A stretch of DNA of 64,000 nt. It comes from Meghimatium bilineatum (taxonomy: Eukaryota > Mollusca > Gastropoda > Stylommatophora > Philomycidae). Shown here piece after piece: positions 23,030 through 34,249 of the stretch. The notes below the pieces were generated by a model that saw nothing but the letters and a program-made list of their open reading frames with translations, was not told where the DNA came from and searched no databases. A program made the position numbers and the translations under genes. Location of the stretch: NCBI GenBank assembly GCA_034231615.1, contig CM067298.1:67103591-67167590 (forward strand), in the 5' to 3' direction. The stretch's first letter is position 1. Every line of letters starts with the position of its first letter.

Positions 23030-23425
23030 CTATGTCACACCCTTTACAGTATAATCCATGTCTTCAACAATATTTGTAACTTGTTATGTCACGCCCACTA
23101 CAGTGTAATCTATCTTTTCAACAGCATTTGTAACTTATTATGTCACGCCCACTTCAGTGTAATCCATCTTTTCAACAGCATTTGTAACTTGTCATGTCAT
23201 GCCCACTACAGTGTAATCCATCTTTTCAACAGCATTTGTAACTTATTATGTCACGACCACTACAGTGTAATCCATCTTTTCAACAGAATTTATAATTTGC
23301 TATGTCAAACCTGCAACAGTATAATTAATCTCTTCAGCAGCATTTGTAACTTGCTATGGCACACCCGATACATCATAATCCATCTCTTCAATAACATTTT
23401 TACATTGATTAAATATATATTTTCT
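23030..23425. repeat. 54-bp tandem array, about 7 units
   Basis: Core CATCTTTTCAACAGCATTTG with TATGTCACGCCCACT, period 54 bp; outer units are more diverged than central ones. The open frame across it (LFNSICNLLCHAHYS repeats) follows from the period. Confidence 0.95.
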
Positions 23426-24957
23426 CTTCTCAGTTCATAACTTTCAAAAAGTGGCAGTGGTATAGTAACTAAATGACTCATCCCTCCACGACACTACTTG
23501 GGTTCGTTGAATTTTCGCTGGCGACCGAATGCTTACTTGTGATTTGCACAAGAAACTCCAGTTGCCGAAAATGCCACCCTGAAATTGTACCGGGGCAATT
23601 GCTATAGGAAGGTCTAGGAGTGGCGTCAACTTAGGGGAACATCGGTACCAATGACGTTTAAGAAATAACTCAGAACATCCTGGAAAAATACACAAAACCC
23701 GATACCGTACTATGCATCCCAAGAAGGCTAGGGCCTGAAATATGTCTTCAACAAGCAAAGGAAGCGGGGTTTGCATTAAAAGAAAAAGGATCATTCGTTA
23801 ATTTCTGTGTTAATTCATCGTTTCCATGAGAATTTTGATATTTTTTTCGAAAATCGATTAGGGCGAGGAAAGTTTGCACGAATTTAGGCTACATTCCTAG
23901 TACTAAAAGTAATGTTTTGATTTTCTAATGATGATTTCGTAAAAATAATCGATACATTTGGTAAAAATAACCTTAGTACTACAGAAGACTACTATAAACT
24001 ACCTCGCAAAATAAAGGAGTATTGTGCCAAGAATTCCCTTATGGATGTGTTGAAATTTTTGTTTGGAATTTGCGAATGTTAACTAGTCCCTTACAACATT
24101 TTATATCATAAAAGAGGTCACACGACACACACAGCACAGAAGATTGCCAAAAAAACTACAGTTCTAGTGAGAAAATCCCAGCTGTGGCATTGCTGTTAGG
24201 GAAGTAGGTACTAACTGCGAAATCTCTTTCTGGCTAACCACTAACATGGTGATTGAACAGTTATAGATAGAACATGCGAGATTTGACGCTGATTCATAAA
24301 TTAGTTTAGCCTTACACGGTGAATAAATCAGAAATCGAGATTCTATAAAACTTCTTCATCAATCTGACGATAAATTCTTTATGATATTCACTTCAAATTA
24401 CTCTGTGATCAATCACGTATTGGACAATGTTATTTTTAAATTCACAAACATGATCGTTTTAAAAAAAAAATCCACATTTCCAGACAGTTACCTTCACCTA
24501 CATTATGATGATGATTAATAAAACAAAAATGTCCGTCTCTCAAAGGCCAACTGCTTTTTTTTATACATAATCTCTTAGCCAGTATTTTAAAGAATAATCT
24601 CTGATGGATGTATTTTATAAAGTATAATATTAAAACACGAAGGTACGTATAATATAGCATACAAATCTAATAAAACAACATTTTGAAAAATATTTCTTTG
24701 TCAATCAACCAACACAACACACTAGATGACAAACTTGCGCTTTTAAATGAAGATTTAAAACACAGAGGCGTTTGCAGAATAAAAACAAACAGACCACAAA
24801 ACAACAAAACTCCCATGGTCGCCCTATTTACCAGTAAAATGAGTACCAGGTCACGGCTCATGCTCTTTTAAGGTTGATTAATGGTACCAGTGCTACAAAA
24901 TACGAAATCAATAAACCTTTTACCTTCACATTTTGCATCTTTGATTATATATATTAA
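23426..24957. other. Unassigned 1.5-kb stretch
   Basis: A GC-richer segment at about 23480-23770 has no stop for 116 codons on the minus strand, but no recognisable motif; the rest is AT-rich. No repeat or RNA gene seen. This is the longest unexplained block in the first 40 kb. Confidence 0.4.
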
Positions 24958-25250
24958 GTGACATATTCTTCCCAGAACGTTGTCTTCATTGTGAATACTC
25001 TGAACGCCCCTCTCTCACGGGCAAGCTGGTAATGTCGAGACATTGGCCAGAGACATATGCGTACATTCTTCGATGTCGCTGATCTATCGTCTTCGTGGTC
25101 GTCCTCTTCTTCTCTCGCCTAGTACTCTACTCTCCAGAATCAATACCATAATGTCGCCTTAAGTGTCCAAAATACTGTAGTTTCCTTCTTATGATGGAAT
25201 TTAGAAGATATCCTTCATTTCATCTTTAATTTTCACGTTAAAAATCAGTG
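24958..25250 (-). mobile_element. LINE 3' end (RTE-like)
   Basis: Minus strand gives RRRGRPRRR, then SDIEECTHMSLANV and GAFRVFTMKTTFWEE. Same C-terminal block and end as the 12.8 kb fragment. The preceding residues (IMVLILESRVLGE) are partly frameshifted. Confidence 0.65.
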
Positions 25251-25325
25251 TTCAGATTCAGAGTGGAATTATTTATATTTTATGTTAATAAATATAGTTT
25301 TATTGTGTATTGTATCAGAACGGCT

Positions 25326-25579
25326 TACATCGCCCATGTTCTCAGAATGAACAGCCTAGGAATTCCCCAGTAGTCACTATAATGGGTGCCACCCGGAGTA
25401 AGAAGAAGAGGGAGACCTAGAGGAACTCTACGAAGAACCATTAATAGAGAAGGCATGTCAATGAACCTAAACAACAAGCAGGAATTGAAAGACCTGGCAA
25501 CACAAAGACAGAAATGGAAAGCTATGGTTTCTGCCCTATGCGTCGCCTATGACCCTGGAGGAACATAACATAACATAAC
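25326..25579 (+). mobile_element. LINE group A, short 5'-truncated copy with AACAT tail
   Basis: Reads PPGVRRRGRPRGTLRRTINR, then NLNNKQELKDLATQRQKWKA and ALCVAYDPGGT, followed by AACATAACATAACAT. Flanks ATCAGAACGGCT (25314-25325) and ATCAGAGCGGCT (25580-25591) match at 11 of 12 bases and form a target-site duplication, so both ends of this insertion are defined. Confidence 0.9.
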
Positions 25580-25679
25580 ATCAGAGCGGCTCATGATGAT
25601 GATGAGCAAAAAATGAATCAGACATTTGACACCGCCATTATTGACAGATTTGTTATAAAATAAAATATATTTTAAATAT

Positions 25680-26290
25680 TTCTACTTCAACATCATTATT
25701 TAGTGTCGTCTCCGCAAGGAAGGTTGGCTGCAACAGATCTCCAGCATCCACTGTCCTCCATCTTGATGGTAAGTCTGCTAGACTGTAACCTGTCCATCTT
25801 GTGATGCTACTCTCCCACGTGTATCTATGTCTACCTCTTGTTCGCCTCCCATCAACTTTACCTTCAATTAAGGTCTTCAGCAAGTGTCATGTCTTTTATG
25901 TCCAAATTATTTTATGTTTGATCTTTATTTACTTTAATAATTCTTTCTTCATACGAAATGTTGTTAGAACCTCTATGTTTGTTTTCTTCACTTTCTATGA
26001 ATTTCTCCCTATTCTTCTATATATCCACATCTGAAATGCATCAATTCTGTCTTCTAGTTGTTTATCCATTGTCCATGTTTGTCTACATCAATATAGATTA
26101 TATGTAGAATTTTAAAATTATCATTTTTTAGCTTGCTTATAATTGTTTTAGATGAAGCTATTTTTCTCATGCCATTTAAAGTGCTTTTAGCCATTTCTAT
26201 TATCCTTTTAACTTGTGTTACACATCTACCATCATTTGTGATTATGTGTCCAAGATATCGGTAATGTTTTACTTATTTTAACAACAGCAT
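25680..26290 (-). mobile_element. RTE-type LINE, C-terminal fragment
   Basis: Minus strand reads LKTLIEGKVDGRRTRGRHRY, then WESSITRWTGYSLADLPSR, the C-terminus of the RTE type at 36.0-37.7 kb. Further upstream (about 26040-26280) MDKQLEDRIDAFQ and YLGHIITNDGRCVTQVKR-like blocks continue in the same order. The 3' end is AATGATG, a remnant of the TGA-unit tail. Frameshifted. Confidence 0.85.
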
Positions 26291-26394
26291 ACATTGGTTC
26301 TAAGAAATACAATGCTATTCCTGGATTATTTTGGTATGTGGATTAATACACTATTTGTCAAGTGGAGCAGTAATAAAAAAGGTAAAGCAAACGT

Positions 26395-26690
26395 AAGTAT
26401 CCCACAAGATTGAGGTGTATGGGAGAACAGACAATGTTAGACTTATTGGATAATATCATAGCATCAAACAAATAAGATATGTTGAACAAATTAAAAGGCA
26501 CGACACCTTGCTATTTGAAAATAGACTTGAGGAATAGCGAGCAAGAGGTAGTCAGAGATATAAATGAAACAGAAACCTAATGAGAAGGAAAGGATATAGA
26601 CTATCACAGTACATCATCAGAGAAAGTAGAGAATATTTGAGGTCCGTTGCAGCCAACCTTCGATGAGGAGACAGCAGTTATTATAATGAA
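26395..26690 (+). mobile_element. RTE-type LINE, 3' fragment
   Basis: Plus-strand frames give IKRHDTLLFENRLEE-like, then SCSQPSMRR-type sequence and a CGTTGCAGCCAACCTTCGAT end, as in the intact copy near 37690. It lies about 100 bp from the minus-strand copy, 5' ends facing each other. Confidence 0.75.
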
Positions 26691-26879
26691 TATAGGAAAG
26701 ATTGAAGAGCTTTAATTTTAATATTCTGGAATATTATCCCAAATAAATTCGTTCGGATTATTAACGCTCTAGTCGATACTGTTGACATCCAGTTCTGGAA
26801 CTGTTTATTCAGAGAAGAAAATAGTTTATGAGGCAGTGATTTCATACTCTATCCAAAGTGGAAACATTGCCCTTTTAGG

Positions 26880-27590
26880 AATCGAAACGACTGTTTTTTA
26901 ATCTGAGAATTTCTTACTTGAGATAAAGGAACGACTGTACTTTAATCTGATAACTTCTTACTGTGCGATAACGAAACGTCTGTTCTTTCTGATAACTTCT
27001 TACTGTGAGATAACGAAACGACTGTTCTTTCTGATAACTTCTTACTGTGAGATAACGAAACGACTGTTCTTTCTGATAACATTTTACTGTGACATAGCGA
27101 AACGATCGCTCTTTAATCTGAGAACTTCTTACTGTGGGATAACGAAATGAGCAGTCCGAGAAAAGACCAACCAGGGAGCACGTTACTATGATAGAACTAA
27201 ACGATCATTATCTTGTCTGAGATCCCTTTACTGTGAGAAAAATTAACTGAACGTTTTGTAATCTATGATCTTTTTACTATGAGAGAATAAAATGAACATT
27301 CTTAAATCTGGTAATTTTTCACTGTGAAAGAACGAAACGACCAGTCATTAATCTGAAAGCCTTACATTGTTAGTAAGTTAACTGACCATTTTGTAATGTG
27401 AAATTATTGTACTATAAGGAAACAAATTTATCACTCTCTGCTAAATGTGAAAACTTTCACTGTGAAATGACGCAAATTTTTCCAATATCTAATGTGAAAA
27501 CTTTCACTGTGAAATGGAGCGAATTTTTCCAATATCTAATGTGAAAACTTTCACTGTGAAATGGAGCGAATTTTTCCAATATCTAATGTG
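26880..27590. repeat. 42-bp array passing into a 47-bp array
   Basis: About six units around CGACTGTTCTTTCTGATAAC (42 bp) at 26880-27130, then diverged related units with TTACTGTGAGA to about 27410, then three units of 47 bp with core AATGTGAAAACTTTCACTGT at 27430-27590. All share an ACTGTGAxAT block, so the second array may have grown out of the first. Confidence 0.9.
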
Positions 27591-28170
27591 AAATCAGTAT
27601 ACTTAGGAAACTAAACTGACTACTATCCAGATGTGAAATTATGGTACAAGAAAGGCAAACTGGTCGTCCTCCCATCCACATGTAAAAGTCCTGTAATGTG
27701 AGGGCTCACTACGAATCCTTGCCGCAATATGTTCTCAGAGATTCAAGAGCGTATTGAGAAAATAACCTTTACAAAGCGTAGAACACAATTTTCGGTATGT
27801 TTGATATTTTTCTCAACTTCGTTTCCTTAACACTTTTCAGCCGTTCACGCAATGCTTCATTCAATGTCCAGGACAGGTTTTCTCTTTACAATAAGTACAT
27901 GTTTATTTGGGAGACTAACAACTGCTTACAGCTAATAATATGTTTAGAGGACAATCATCGATTCATATCGAACAATAGCAATGTGTACTCTGTCCCTTTC
28001 TTACGCGAACATCTCGGCAACAGTACACAAACACTGCAATATTTACGAGGTAATATTTACTACCAGGTTGCTAGTAAAGATGTTGTTTGGTTATTCTGTT
28101 CATAACGTAGCCATCACACCAACATTTTATGGCTGTATGGACTTTATAGGCAATATAAATACGTTTGTTA
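27591..28170. other. Unassigned stretch
   Basis: A 102-codon open stretch at 27797-28105 has no motif I recognise and an overlapping second frame; I see no splice-site support. Otherwise AT-rich. Confidence 0.4.
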
Positions 28171-28172
28171 AA

Positions 28173-28292
28173 AAAAAATTTCATTGATTTTCGAACGGCC
28201 CGGAGACACAATTACTTGTGACGGAATTCGAACCCGGTACCCTGTCTGTCACAGAGACGACTTTTATCTTAGCGCCACAGAGCCGGGCTGTT
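28173..28292 (-). mobile_element. SINE group A copy (tRNA-derived)
   Basis: On the minus strand: an A-box-like CTGTGGCGCTAAGATA (28265-28280), a textbook B box GGTTCGAATTCC (28223-28234), then CGTCACAAGTAATTGTG and CCGTTCGAAAATCAATG. The post-tRNA part is shared with copies at 34.8 and 63.2 kb. Box spacing suits an internal Pol III promoter. It is not a functional tRNA; the acceptor stem does not pair convincingly. Confidence 0.85.
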
Positions 28293-28309
28293 GATACGCG
28301 TACACTATT

Positions 28310-28640
28310 TCAAAGATAGGTCCAGGTCTGTTGCTAAGACATATTCAGCGCTGTGCTGAATATACCACCAGCTCTGTGTCCAAGACACGACCAGTTCTAA
28401 GGTAAATCTCTATGACGAAGACACGTCCAGCTTTGAGGTCCGGCTCTGTGACGAAGACACATCCAGCATTGTGGCGAAGACACGTCCAGTTTTGTGGCGA
28501 AAGACACATCCATCATTGTGGCGAAGACACGTCCAGTTTTGTGGCGAAGACATGTCCAGCAATGCGGTGATGACACGTCCAGTTTTGTGGCGAAGACATG
28601 TCCAGCTTTGTCGCGAGGAGGTATAGTGTGCGTCTCTGAC
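28310..28640. repeat. 23-bp tandem array
   Basis: Core GAAGACACGTCCAGTTTTGT plus GGC, period about 23 bp, diverged units over about 330 bp. Confidence 0.9.
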
Positions 28641-29160
28641 GGCATCCATACTATTGTGCATCCATACTATTAAGAAAACAATGGCAAACTACTGAAAATA
28701 GAAAATTACTACTGTAAAATATGCAGTGTTGATCCCTATGTACTGAAAGATAATACTACTAACGACCATGTCAAATATATTAATAACCATATTATCTATA
28801 TTTATGAATCTGTGTGAACAATCTGTGTTCTATGAACACTATGTACTAACACTATGGACAATAAACTAATTATTACTGTTACTAATAGATACTAAAAATA
28901 CTAAGTGTAAAATGTTGTAAATGAAAAATAACAAAAAAGGGTAAATAACTTATTGAACGTTTCTGTGTCATTGTGACATCTATCAAGAAAACGAAAAGAC
29001 GAACTGGAACTAAAACCCCGCAGAAAATGAAATTTAGCGTGCTTACCATCCCACCTGTGTATTTTAAAAGTGAAACGTCAATGAGTGTATGTGTTGTTGC
29101 TCCTGTCAGTATTTTCGTATTCTTGATAAACGTCCCAGCTGGAGCACAACGTATAATAAT
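28641..29160. other. Unassigned stretch
   Basis: AT-rich; no recognised coding, RNA or repeat content. Confidence 0.4.
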
Positions 29161-29262
29161 TCTTGGGAGCCGTGTTAGTATAATGGTAAGTCATTCGTCC
29201 GCTGACCAGCAAATTCGTGTTTTTAATCCACTTGTTATTCGTGGTTTATACAAAGTTCTCCC
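29160..29262 (+). mobile_element. SINE group C copy (tRNA-like)
   Basis: GGAGCCGTGTTAGTATAATG, GTAAGTCATTCGTCCGCTGA and a decayed B box GTTTTTAATCC, then CACTTGTTATTCGTGGTT. The same series occurs on the minus strand at 30.53-30.61 kb, where the B-box position reads GTTTCAAATCC. Confidence 0.65.
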
Positions 29263-29264
29263 GT

Positions 29265-29700
29265 GGTTCATATTGCCAGCAGGAAGTAGGGTACTCAGGA
29301 TAGTTCACCTTGCCAGCAGGAAGTAGAGGGTACCCGGGCTCATGGTTCACTTTGCCAGCAGGAAGCAGAGGGTACCCGGGCTCATGGTTCACCTTGTCAG
29401 CAGGAAGTAGGGTACACGGGCTCATGGTTCACTTTGTCAGCAGGAAGTAGGGTACACAAGCTCATGGTTCACCTTGTCAGCAGGAAGTAGGGTACACGGG
29501 CTCATGTTCACCTTGTCGGCAGGAAGTAGGGTACACGGGCTCATGTTCACCTTGTCGGCAGGAAGTAGGGTACAGGGGCTCATGCTCACCTTGTCAGCAG
29601 GAAGTAGGGTACACGGGCTCATGTTCGCCTTGTCAGCAGGAAGTAGGGTACACGGGCTCATGGTTGACCTTGCCAACAGGAAGTAGGGTAACATGGCTCA
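29265..29700. repeat. 39/40-bp tandem array, about 11 units
   Basis: Core TTGTCAGCAGGAAGTAGGGT then ACACGGGCTCATG. It begins directly after the SINE C copy, whose last bases resemble the start of the unit (GTTCATATTGCCAGCAGG), so the array may have been seeded at that end. Confidence 0.95.
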
Positions 29701-29721
29701 TACTCCCAGAAAGTCGAGAAA

Positions 29722-29866
29722 TAGCGCCATCCCGATAGAACAAGTGTGATAGATGACACTAGCCAGACTATTTCTGGTCAGCCACCGACTAGGAATCTGA
29801 ACACTTATGGGAAAACCATGTAATACGACGCTGGTTCATAACTCATATTACCTTTCCTTTTTAAAA
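29722..29866 (-). repeat. Dispersed repeat F copy
   Basis: Minus strand begins AAAGGTAATATGAGTTATGA, ACCAGCGTCGTATTACA and later GACCAGAAAT, matching the copy at 1687-1870 but without its 26-bp array. Confidence 0.6.
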
Positions 29867-30264
29867 TTTGTAGAATAAGACGGTGTTTTTGTGTTTGTAA
29901 TTTTTTAATTTACAACATTTTACACTTTTTATTTTAGTTTTTATTGCTAACAGTAACAACTAGTAGATTATCCATCTTATAACAACTAGTAAATTATCCA
30001 TAGTGTAACAACTAGTGTGACATAATAGATTGATTGTGTGAGACACAATAGTTTGAATTATAGTGACCGGCGATAGTTTTCATTTTATATTCCGGATATA
30101 TGGTGTTGTTAGTTTCGGAAGGGCAATCCTTAAAAAAAAACCGCGACTATAAAATCAAACCACTGCTGCCTTGTAGGACAGGCTATTTTTAGCCAAAGGC
30201 TAGTGGAGAACACCATAAATAAACCGGTAGAAAGCCAGCTGTAAACTACTACTGTAATATCCTT
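29867..30264. other. Unassigned stretch with a small tandem repeat
   Basis: AACAACTAGTA(G/A)ATTATCCAT occurs about 2.5 times at 29948-30015. The rest is unassigned. Confidence 0.5.
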
Positions 30265-30430
30265 ACAGCTGACGGGAATTGAACCAGGTCCGTTCTAACA
30301 GCACCGAATCGCTTTGCAACACAAGCAAACAGGTTTTCCGTACTTCACCAACCACATCCCTCCAAAGAAAAATGTGATCCCGTGAAGACATTCGACCCGT
30401 GTACTCAAGTCACAATTCGAATGTCTTGAC
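30265..30430 (-). mobile_element. SINE group B copy (tRNA-like)
   Basis: Minus strand carries GGTTCAATTCC (30274-30284) preceded by the CGATTCGGTGC-type A-box region and CGGGATCACATTTTTCTTTG. It matches the copies at 22.9, 35.1, 35.5 and 47.5 kb. Confidence 0.75.
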
Positions 30431-30527
30431 GAGAGCACATCTTTTTCGATCTTCAGAAAACATGTGTTTTTTTCCCCAGGAAGAACACGTGTTTTTCCAG
30501 AGCATGAACTCAGGCACGCTATATTGT

Positions 30528-30612
30528 AGTGGCAGGCATGAACCACGAATAACGAGTGGATTTGAAACTGGTTTTTTTGGTCAGTGGGTGAATGATGTAT
30601 TATTACGCGCAC
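30528..30612 (-). mobile_element. SINE group C copy
   Basis: Minus strand: TCATTCACCCACTGACC, GTTTCAAATCC, ACTCGTTATTCGTGGTTCAT. Pairs with the copy at 29.2 kb. The interval between the two SINEs (30431-30527) is unassigned. Confidence 0.65.
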
Positions 30613-30731
30613 ACGTTTTTATGTAAGCACTGCACGCAATTGAAAGAAAAGTGTAAACTCATTTTAAGGTTGTTGCCCTCAAGATAAATATATTTTCTCT
30701 TCTCTCAACTTCAACAATGATATAGTAAAAA

Positions 30732-31376
30732 ATGTCAAATGTAAGAGTTGCTCTGAATAAAGTAAATAATGTCAGTGTAAGAGGTGCTCTCGATATAGTA
30801 AATAATGTTAGTGTAAGAGGTGCTCTCGATACAGTAAATAATGTCAGTGTAAGAGGTGCTCTAGATAGAGTAAATAATGTCAGTGCAAGAGGTGCATTGG
30901 ATACAGTAAATAATGTCAGTATAAAAGGTACTCTCGATACAGTAAATAATGTTAGTGTAAGAGGTGCTCTGGATACAGTAAATAATGTCAGTGTAAGAGG
31001 TTCTCTCGATACAGTAAATAATGTCAGTGTGAGAGGTGCTCTGGTTACAGTAAATAATGTCAGTGTAAGAGGTGCTCTGGATACAGTAAATAATATCAGT
31101 GTAAGAGGTGCTCTCGATACAGTAAATAATGTTAGTGTAAGAGGTGCTCTCGATACCGTAAATAATGTCAGTGTAAGAGGTGCTCTGGATACAGTAAATA
31201 ATGTCAGTGTAAGAGGTTCTCTCGATACAGTAAATAATGTTAGTGTAAGAGGTGCTCTGGATACAGTAAATAATGTTAGTGTAAGAGGTGCTCTCGATAC
31301 AGTAAATAATGTCAGTGTAAGAGGTATTCTCGATACAGTAAATAATGTTAGTGTAAGAGGTGCTCTGTTTTAGTAT
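30732..31376 (+). repeat. 36-bp tandem array, about 17-18 units, with a 213-codon open frame
   Basis: Core AATAATGTCAGTGTAAGAGG, then TGCTCTCGATACAGTA. The plus-strand frame runs from an ATG at 30732 to a TAG at 31371-31373 as repeats of NNVSVRGALDTV. Variation is modest: GTC/GTT and CTC/CTG switches are silent, but ATA/ACA/AGA and GCT/TCT changes alter residues. The repeat has no Cys, little charge variety, and no family I recognise. I judge it a satellite whose period happens to be a multiple of three; expression evidence could change that. Confidence 0.85.
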
Positions 31377-31840
31377 TTGCTAACCTCGGTTAGTGCTGGA
31401 TACAGTAATAATAAGACATAAATTAACGACAATGAGGCGAGACAGATATAATATACATATAAATATTTGATTACTTTTATAATTACTACACAGATTTGAC
31501 GTGGACTCTGTTGGTGGGGGTGGGGATATATCTAGAACTTCAATCATTATTTATGTGATTCATCAATTTTTCCAAATTATATTTGGTTTGTACAATTTAT
31601 ATTCTGTGTCATGAAGCATGAAGTTGCTAGTTGATCTACGTCTAGGAATAATGTCTCTATTTTCATGTCGTCCATCTCTTTCGTTTTCTTTCCCTTCTTT
31701 TTTCTCTTTACATGCCTGCTTGGAGCTGAGGAAGTCAGAAGTGAAATAGGTCTGTCTACAACTGTACGATGTTCAGAATCTTTGCCGAAGATATGATACA
31801 TGTGCTTTGTAACATTAGTAAGTTACTATAGCCCAAACAC

Positions 31841-31879
<39 letters not shown>

Positions 31880-32239
31880 TATACATAGCAAGTATATACA
31901 CATAGCAAGTATATGTTTAAAGGGTGGATGTTTTTTCGACTACGTCTTCAGATTTCTCCCTTATGGCCACCTCAGAGGATTAGATGCCTCAAAGTAGTGA
32001 TGTACTCCGTGCTGCACGATTATCAGAACAGCCCATTCTTCTAAGAAGTTTAAATTAATCATAAAATTGTTGAATGTTGTTCTGCAGATGTCCTCATATA
32101 TCAGTCGTGGGCTGTATTTTTTGCCGTCTACAATACAAGATCTGACCTAAGGGAATTTCTTTGGAGATGCACTCGCTGGACAATCTTTTCACATGAACAA
32201 TCCATCTTGAACGTCTGTATATACGATTAGAGTAGAGGG
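31377..32239. other. Unassigned stretch with a (TA)n tract
   Basis: A TA run lies at 31842-31871. A minus-strand 74-codon stretch at 31577-31801 with a Lys-rich segment has no family I recognise. Otherwise nothing seen. Confidence 0.4.
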
Positions 32240-33530
32240 ATGGCTTCGTGATTCTTGATTAGAAATTAGCTTCACAGCACGTGGCGCATTCCCATAAATG
32301 CTCCACTCTCTTTTCTAGCGGGTTTCAGTGTATGTAGAATCAGTCTCGGTCAGTTCTCGGATCTCAGTGTATGTAGACAGTCTCGGTCAGGTCTCTGATC
32401 TCAGTGTATGTAGACTCAGTCTCGGTCAGGTCTCTGATCTCAGTGTATGTAGACTCAGTCTCGGTCAGGTGGTAATTGCGTGATCTTCGGGGTCTTCCAA
32501 AAGATTTTCTTTCCCTCATCTCTAGATACTCCCATTTCTAACCTTCTCTATATGTGTATGTTCTCTGTCTCATTGTCATCTTATTCATCTTGAATTGAAT
32601 TTTATTACTGCCTTGATCAAGTCTGCTTGATCTCTTCTCAGCATTGTCCCGTCTATCACTGCATTGCCTGCCAATATGTAGGCTCTCTCGTTTCCTCTGA
32701 CCCCAACATGACCAGGGCAGTATATTCATGTAATTCTCTGGACAATTAAGTTGTTCAATAAGTCCAATCATTCTTTTCTCAGCATGTACTTTTACATCTT
32801 GCGTAACATGCTTTGAGAAACTGTGAGTATTGCCGAGTGTGGTGATGTATCAGTTATCAACCAATTAAGTGCTGCTGTATCTCCTTCTATCTCCATCCTC
32901 ATACTCGATGCGACAGTGGGGTATGCTGAAGATTTCTCAACCAACTTCACGCCGTTTCTGTAGGCAACAAAACCCCAACCGCTTTTATTTGTGTTTCTGT
33001 TAAATGAGCCATCTTTGTATATAATTATGTCTTGTGGCCTCTACGTTTGATTCTTTTGATTGATTGATCAAAGATTATCTCACGATATTTAAGGTCCTAT
33101 TCTCTTTCAATGAAGGAGCCCATGTAATTGACCTAGTCCATTCTGTGCACAGCGATACCTGTTCTGTTCCTGCCCAAGTTGTATAGTAGATATATCTGCG
33201 TATGTTAGAACTCTAAAATTTCTGAGGTTTTCAATTGAGAAATTTTCAGCGTATCAACATTAAACAGTACTGGGGACAGAGGAGATATTTGTGGCAGACC
33301 AGGTGCTATTGTTCTGATCTCAGACGTCCAGGATCCGCACCTCAGAGCAAAGTTTCTGCATATTAGCACATTTGCTATTAATCGTATGATCCAGGGATGG
33401 ATATCTTGTTCCCTTAGGAAGCCGACAGGATGGGTTTAACTAATTCTATTGTATGGATCTTCCAGATCTATTGCTGCAACTACAGATTCTTATTATTCTG
33501 AAAGCCTTCATAAGCTTAATATTCAAGAGG
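32240..33530 (-). mobile_element. LINE group B copy with internal deletions
   Basis: Minus strand keeps VVAAIDLEDPYNRI-like sequence near 33470, LRCGSWTSEIRTIAPGLPQ and LSPVLFNVDTL, then skips most of the thumb (compare 20700-21490), resumes at GSFIEREQDLKY and jumps again to RNase H (IIIYKDGSFNRNTNKSG; SMRMEIEGDTAALNWL). It ends in the group B 3' terminus TTTCTAATCAAGAATC at about 32245. At 32324-32470 a 39-bp piece of its 3' region (core CAGTGTATGTAGACTCAGTC) is present about four times, but once in the 20.3-22.2 kb copy. Non-functional. Confidence 0.85.
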
Positions 33531-33639
33531 GATGGTATCTGAGTGCGCTGCAAGATATATGTGTTAGCAACTGTATCCTGCATTTGATGTTCAATATCTT
33601 GTGGATACTGCGCACGAGTAAATCTATAATTGCTTCAAT

Positions 33640-34245
33640 AATTGTATGCACAACAACTTAATGTGTGATTCCTTTTATCATTGCATGTATGATATAGTAT
33701 GTAGTTACGACTATGTTTTTGTGTGAGATCTGACACATGACTATAATGTAATGCGTTATTTTGAGTATGGTTGGACGCCCTATGTTGTGTATTGGCATAT
33801 TGGCTACATTAGCGATGGCGGCAGTTGTATTTCAACATCTTTTAATTTGAACGTTTTATTTTCTGTTGCTACCTGTTCCTTAATTTTAATTCAGACAAAT
33901 TATATTGGGTTTAAGTAGGAATCTTAAGGTTGTAGTCTTATACATAATTGATTATGTTCCTGGATTGCCTTGTCTATATGACATATACTTGTATGTGTGT
34001 ATCTTTTTTAACAATTTCTAGTAATTTCAGGCTTTAGGGACATTTCGTTGGTTGGAATGTTGTTTTTGCTCAGTCAAATATTTGTTACATCTTTAGCAAT
34101 TTATGAATTAGGAACTTTATTTTCTGGTGCCACATCGTTATGATATGAAGCATTATACATTATCAAACACGACATGTCTATACCTTGAAGTATATAGTAC
34201 ATGCTTTACAATACAATCTTGAAATATCTTGCCATTCACCTCCGT
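33640..34245 (-). pseudogene. DDE transposase remnant, second copy
   Basis: Minus strand carries the order seen at 12.2-12.7 kb: CLIMYNASYH (usual MDNAxYH; Asp is Tyr), ENKVPNS, LSKNNIPTNE, SLKPEI, CHIDKAIQEHNQL, a decayed PPYHxxLNPIE region, and NKTFKLKDVE further down. Stops and frameshifts are frequent. The catalytic Asp was lost by a different substitution than in the 12.6 kb copy. The 3' end of a minus-strand LINE D abuts it at 34250, upstream in the sense of the transposase. Superfamily call (Tc1/mariner-IS630-like) is by motif only. Confidence 0.7.
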
Positions 34246-34249
34246 ATTT

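Noticed and set aside
23027-23440. 137-codon frame with LLCHAHYSVIHLFNSICN repeats
   Set aside because: Explained by a 54-bp satellite; no sign of selection on the translation.
23444-23794. 116-codon minus-strand frame in a GC-richer segment
   Set aside because: No motif or known fold; kept only as an unassigned interval.
27797-28105. 102-codon open stretch
   Set aside because: No recognised domain, no splice context, and a second frame overlaps it.
28173-28292. Possible functional tRNA gene
   Set aside because: A and B boxes are good, but the acceptor stem and cloverleaf do not form convincingly and related dispersed copies exist, so it is a SINE.
31577-31801. 74-codon minus-strand frame with KKKGKKTK segment
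   Set aside because: Basic low-complexity segment only; no similarity that I can name.
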